Shown here: piece by piece, positions 63,602-64,000 of the stretch
Layout of the letters: each line of letters opens with the position of its first letter
How positions within the stretch are numbered: the stretch's first letter is position 1
Assembly (NCBI GenBank): GCA_030148425.1
Contig: JASBTM010000005.1
Coordinates: 62,001 to 126,000 of the forward strand
Length of the DNA: 64,000 nucleotides
Source of the DNA: Hyphomicrobium sp.
GTDB lineage: Bacteria > Pseudomonadota > Alphaproteobacteria > Rhizobiales > Hyphomicrobiaceae
Direction: 5' to 3'
The notes under the pieces: generated by a model
Databases searched by the model: none
The model's input: only the letters and a program-made list of their open reading frames with translations
What the model was told of the DNA's origin: nothing
Made by a program: the position numbers and the translations under genes

Positions 63602-64000
63602 ATGACTGTAAAAGATGATGGCCCCGAGGGCGGAGAGCGTCCCGAGACCGAAGTCGTGCACTTCGGCCGCAAGCCATTCGAACAGCACGGGTTCGTCAAC
63701 ACACCCGTCTACAGGGGCTCGACCGTTCTTTATCCGACGCTCGACGCTCTTCATGCGCGGACCCAGCCCTATACTTATGGCAGGCGCGGCACCCCGACAA
63801 CTCATGCGCTCGAAGAGGCCATCACGCATCTCGCGGGAGGCGCCGCGACGATTTTGACTTCGTCTGGCCTTGCGGCAATCTCAACGGCGATCCTCGCTTT
63901 CGCGCAAGGCGGCGATCACATCCTGATGGTCGACAACATTTATCAGCCCGGGCGGGCTTTCGCCGAAAAAATGCTGAAGCGTCTCGGCATCGAGACTACC
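63602..64000 (+). CDS. metC: Cystathionine beta-lyase, N-terminal part
   Basis: The first 133 residues of a PLP-dependent Cys/Met metabolism enzyme; the gene runs past the window edge. Features include VVHFGRKPFEQHGFVNTPVYRGST, YTYGRRGTPTTHALEEAI and LTSSGLAAIS. These fit cystathionine beta-lyase of the alphaproteobacterial type. The PLP lysine lies beyond the window, so the exact reaction is not certain. Divergent to the binding-protein gene. Confidence 0.85.
   Translation, partial: MTVKDDGPEGGERPETEVVHFGRKPFEQHGFVNTPVYRGSTVLYPTLDALHARTQPYTYGRRGTPTTHALEEAITHLAGGAATILTSSGLAAISTAILAFAQGGDHILMVDNIYQPGRAFAEKMLKRLGIETT

Overview
The window is GC-rich, densely coded alphaproteobacterial chromosome. 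Gene content points to Hyphomicrobiales, probably a methylotroph close to Hyphomicrobium. Pointers are a quinoprotein-associated SoxYZ-like carrier, a cytochrome P460-type protein, a FeuP/FeuQ two-component pair, a MucR regulator, a small DnaA-domain regulator next to a DUF6456-type gene, and relics of the RcGTA-type gene transfer agent. The genus is an inference. I saw no rRNA, tRNA, insertion sequence or CRISPR array.

Layout. 1-8042: one plus-strand operon with an ABC transporter permease (cut by the window edge) and ATPase, two DUF1989 'urea carboxylase-associated' proteins, a biotin carboxylase of the urea/guanidine type and allophanate hydrolase. I read it as guanidine uptake and breakdown to ammonia and CO2. 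8217-10798: SoxYZ-like carrier, sulfotransferase-like protein, methyltransferase. 11006-13859: carboxyspermidine dehydrogenase and decarboxylase with a small membrane protein between them. 13937-17853: aminopeptidase N and a kinase-like protein with a degenerate ATP site. 17877-19555: ECF sigma factor, anti-sigma-like protein and metal-resistance-type periplasmic protein. 19679-31355: glnE, a two-component pair, a Do-family protease and the cytochrome c maturation genes ccmI-E-F-H, then a glycine-zipper lipoprotein. 31518-33926: feuQ, feuP and a PepSY-like periplasmic protein.

34012-38542 is a decayed gene transfer agent locus. A small-terminase-like gene is followed by only the first third of the large terminase, which runs straight into the C-terminal half of the gp15-type baseplate/host-specificity protein; portal, capsid and most tail genes are missing. 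An apparently intact endolysin fused to a holin-like tail remains at the end. The terminase fragment has been invaded, in frame, by palindromic repeats of two kinds.

38543-48537 holds the YcgN-like protein, a class A penicillin-binding protein, a DUF1214/DUF1254 pair, several small conserved proteins, sufE, and the DUF6456/DnaA-domain pair. Four copies of a composite palindromic repeat sit in its intergenic spaces. 48563-57812: mucR, a protease II-like peptidase, the P460-type cytochrome, a pentapeptide-repeat protein, a membrane protein with a possible primase-tail winged helix, a peptidoglycan-binding protein, cutA and nadK. 58057-64000: nitroreductase, a secreted VWA protein with a related partner, a small membrane-anchored protein, an amino-acid-type binding protein and the start of a cystathionine beta-lyase gene.

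The most unusual parts are the collapsed gene transfer agent, the in-frame repeat family inside it whose stems appear to be kept by compensatory changes, and the near-perfect inverted repeat with DnaA-box-like cores upstream of the DnaA-domain gene.
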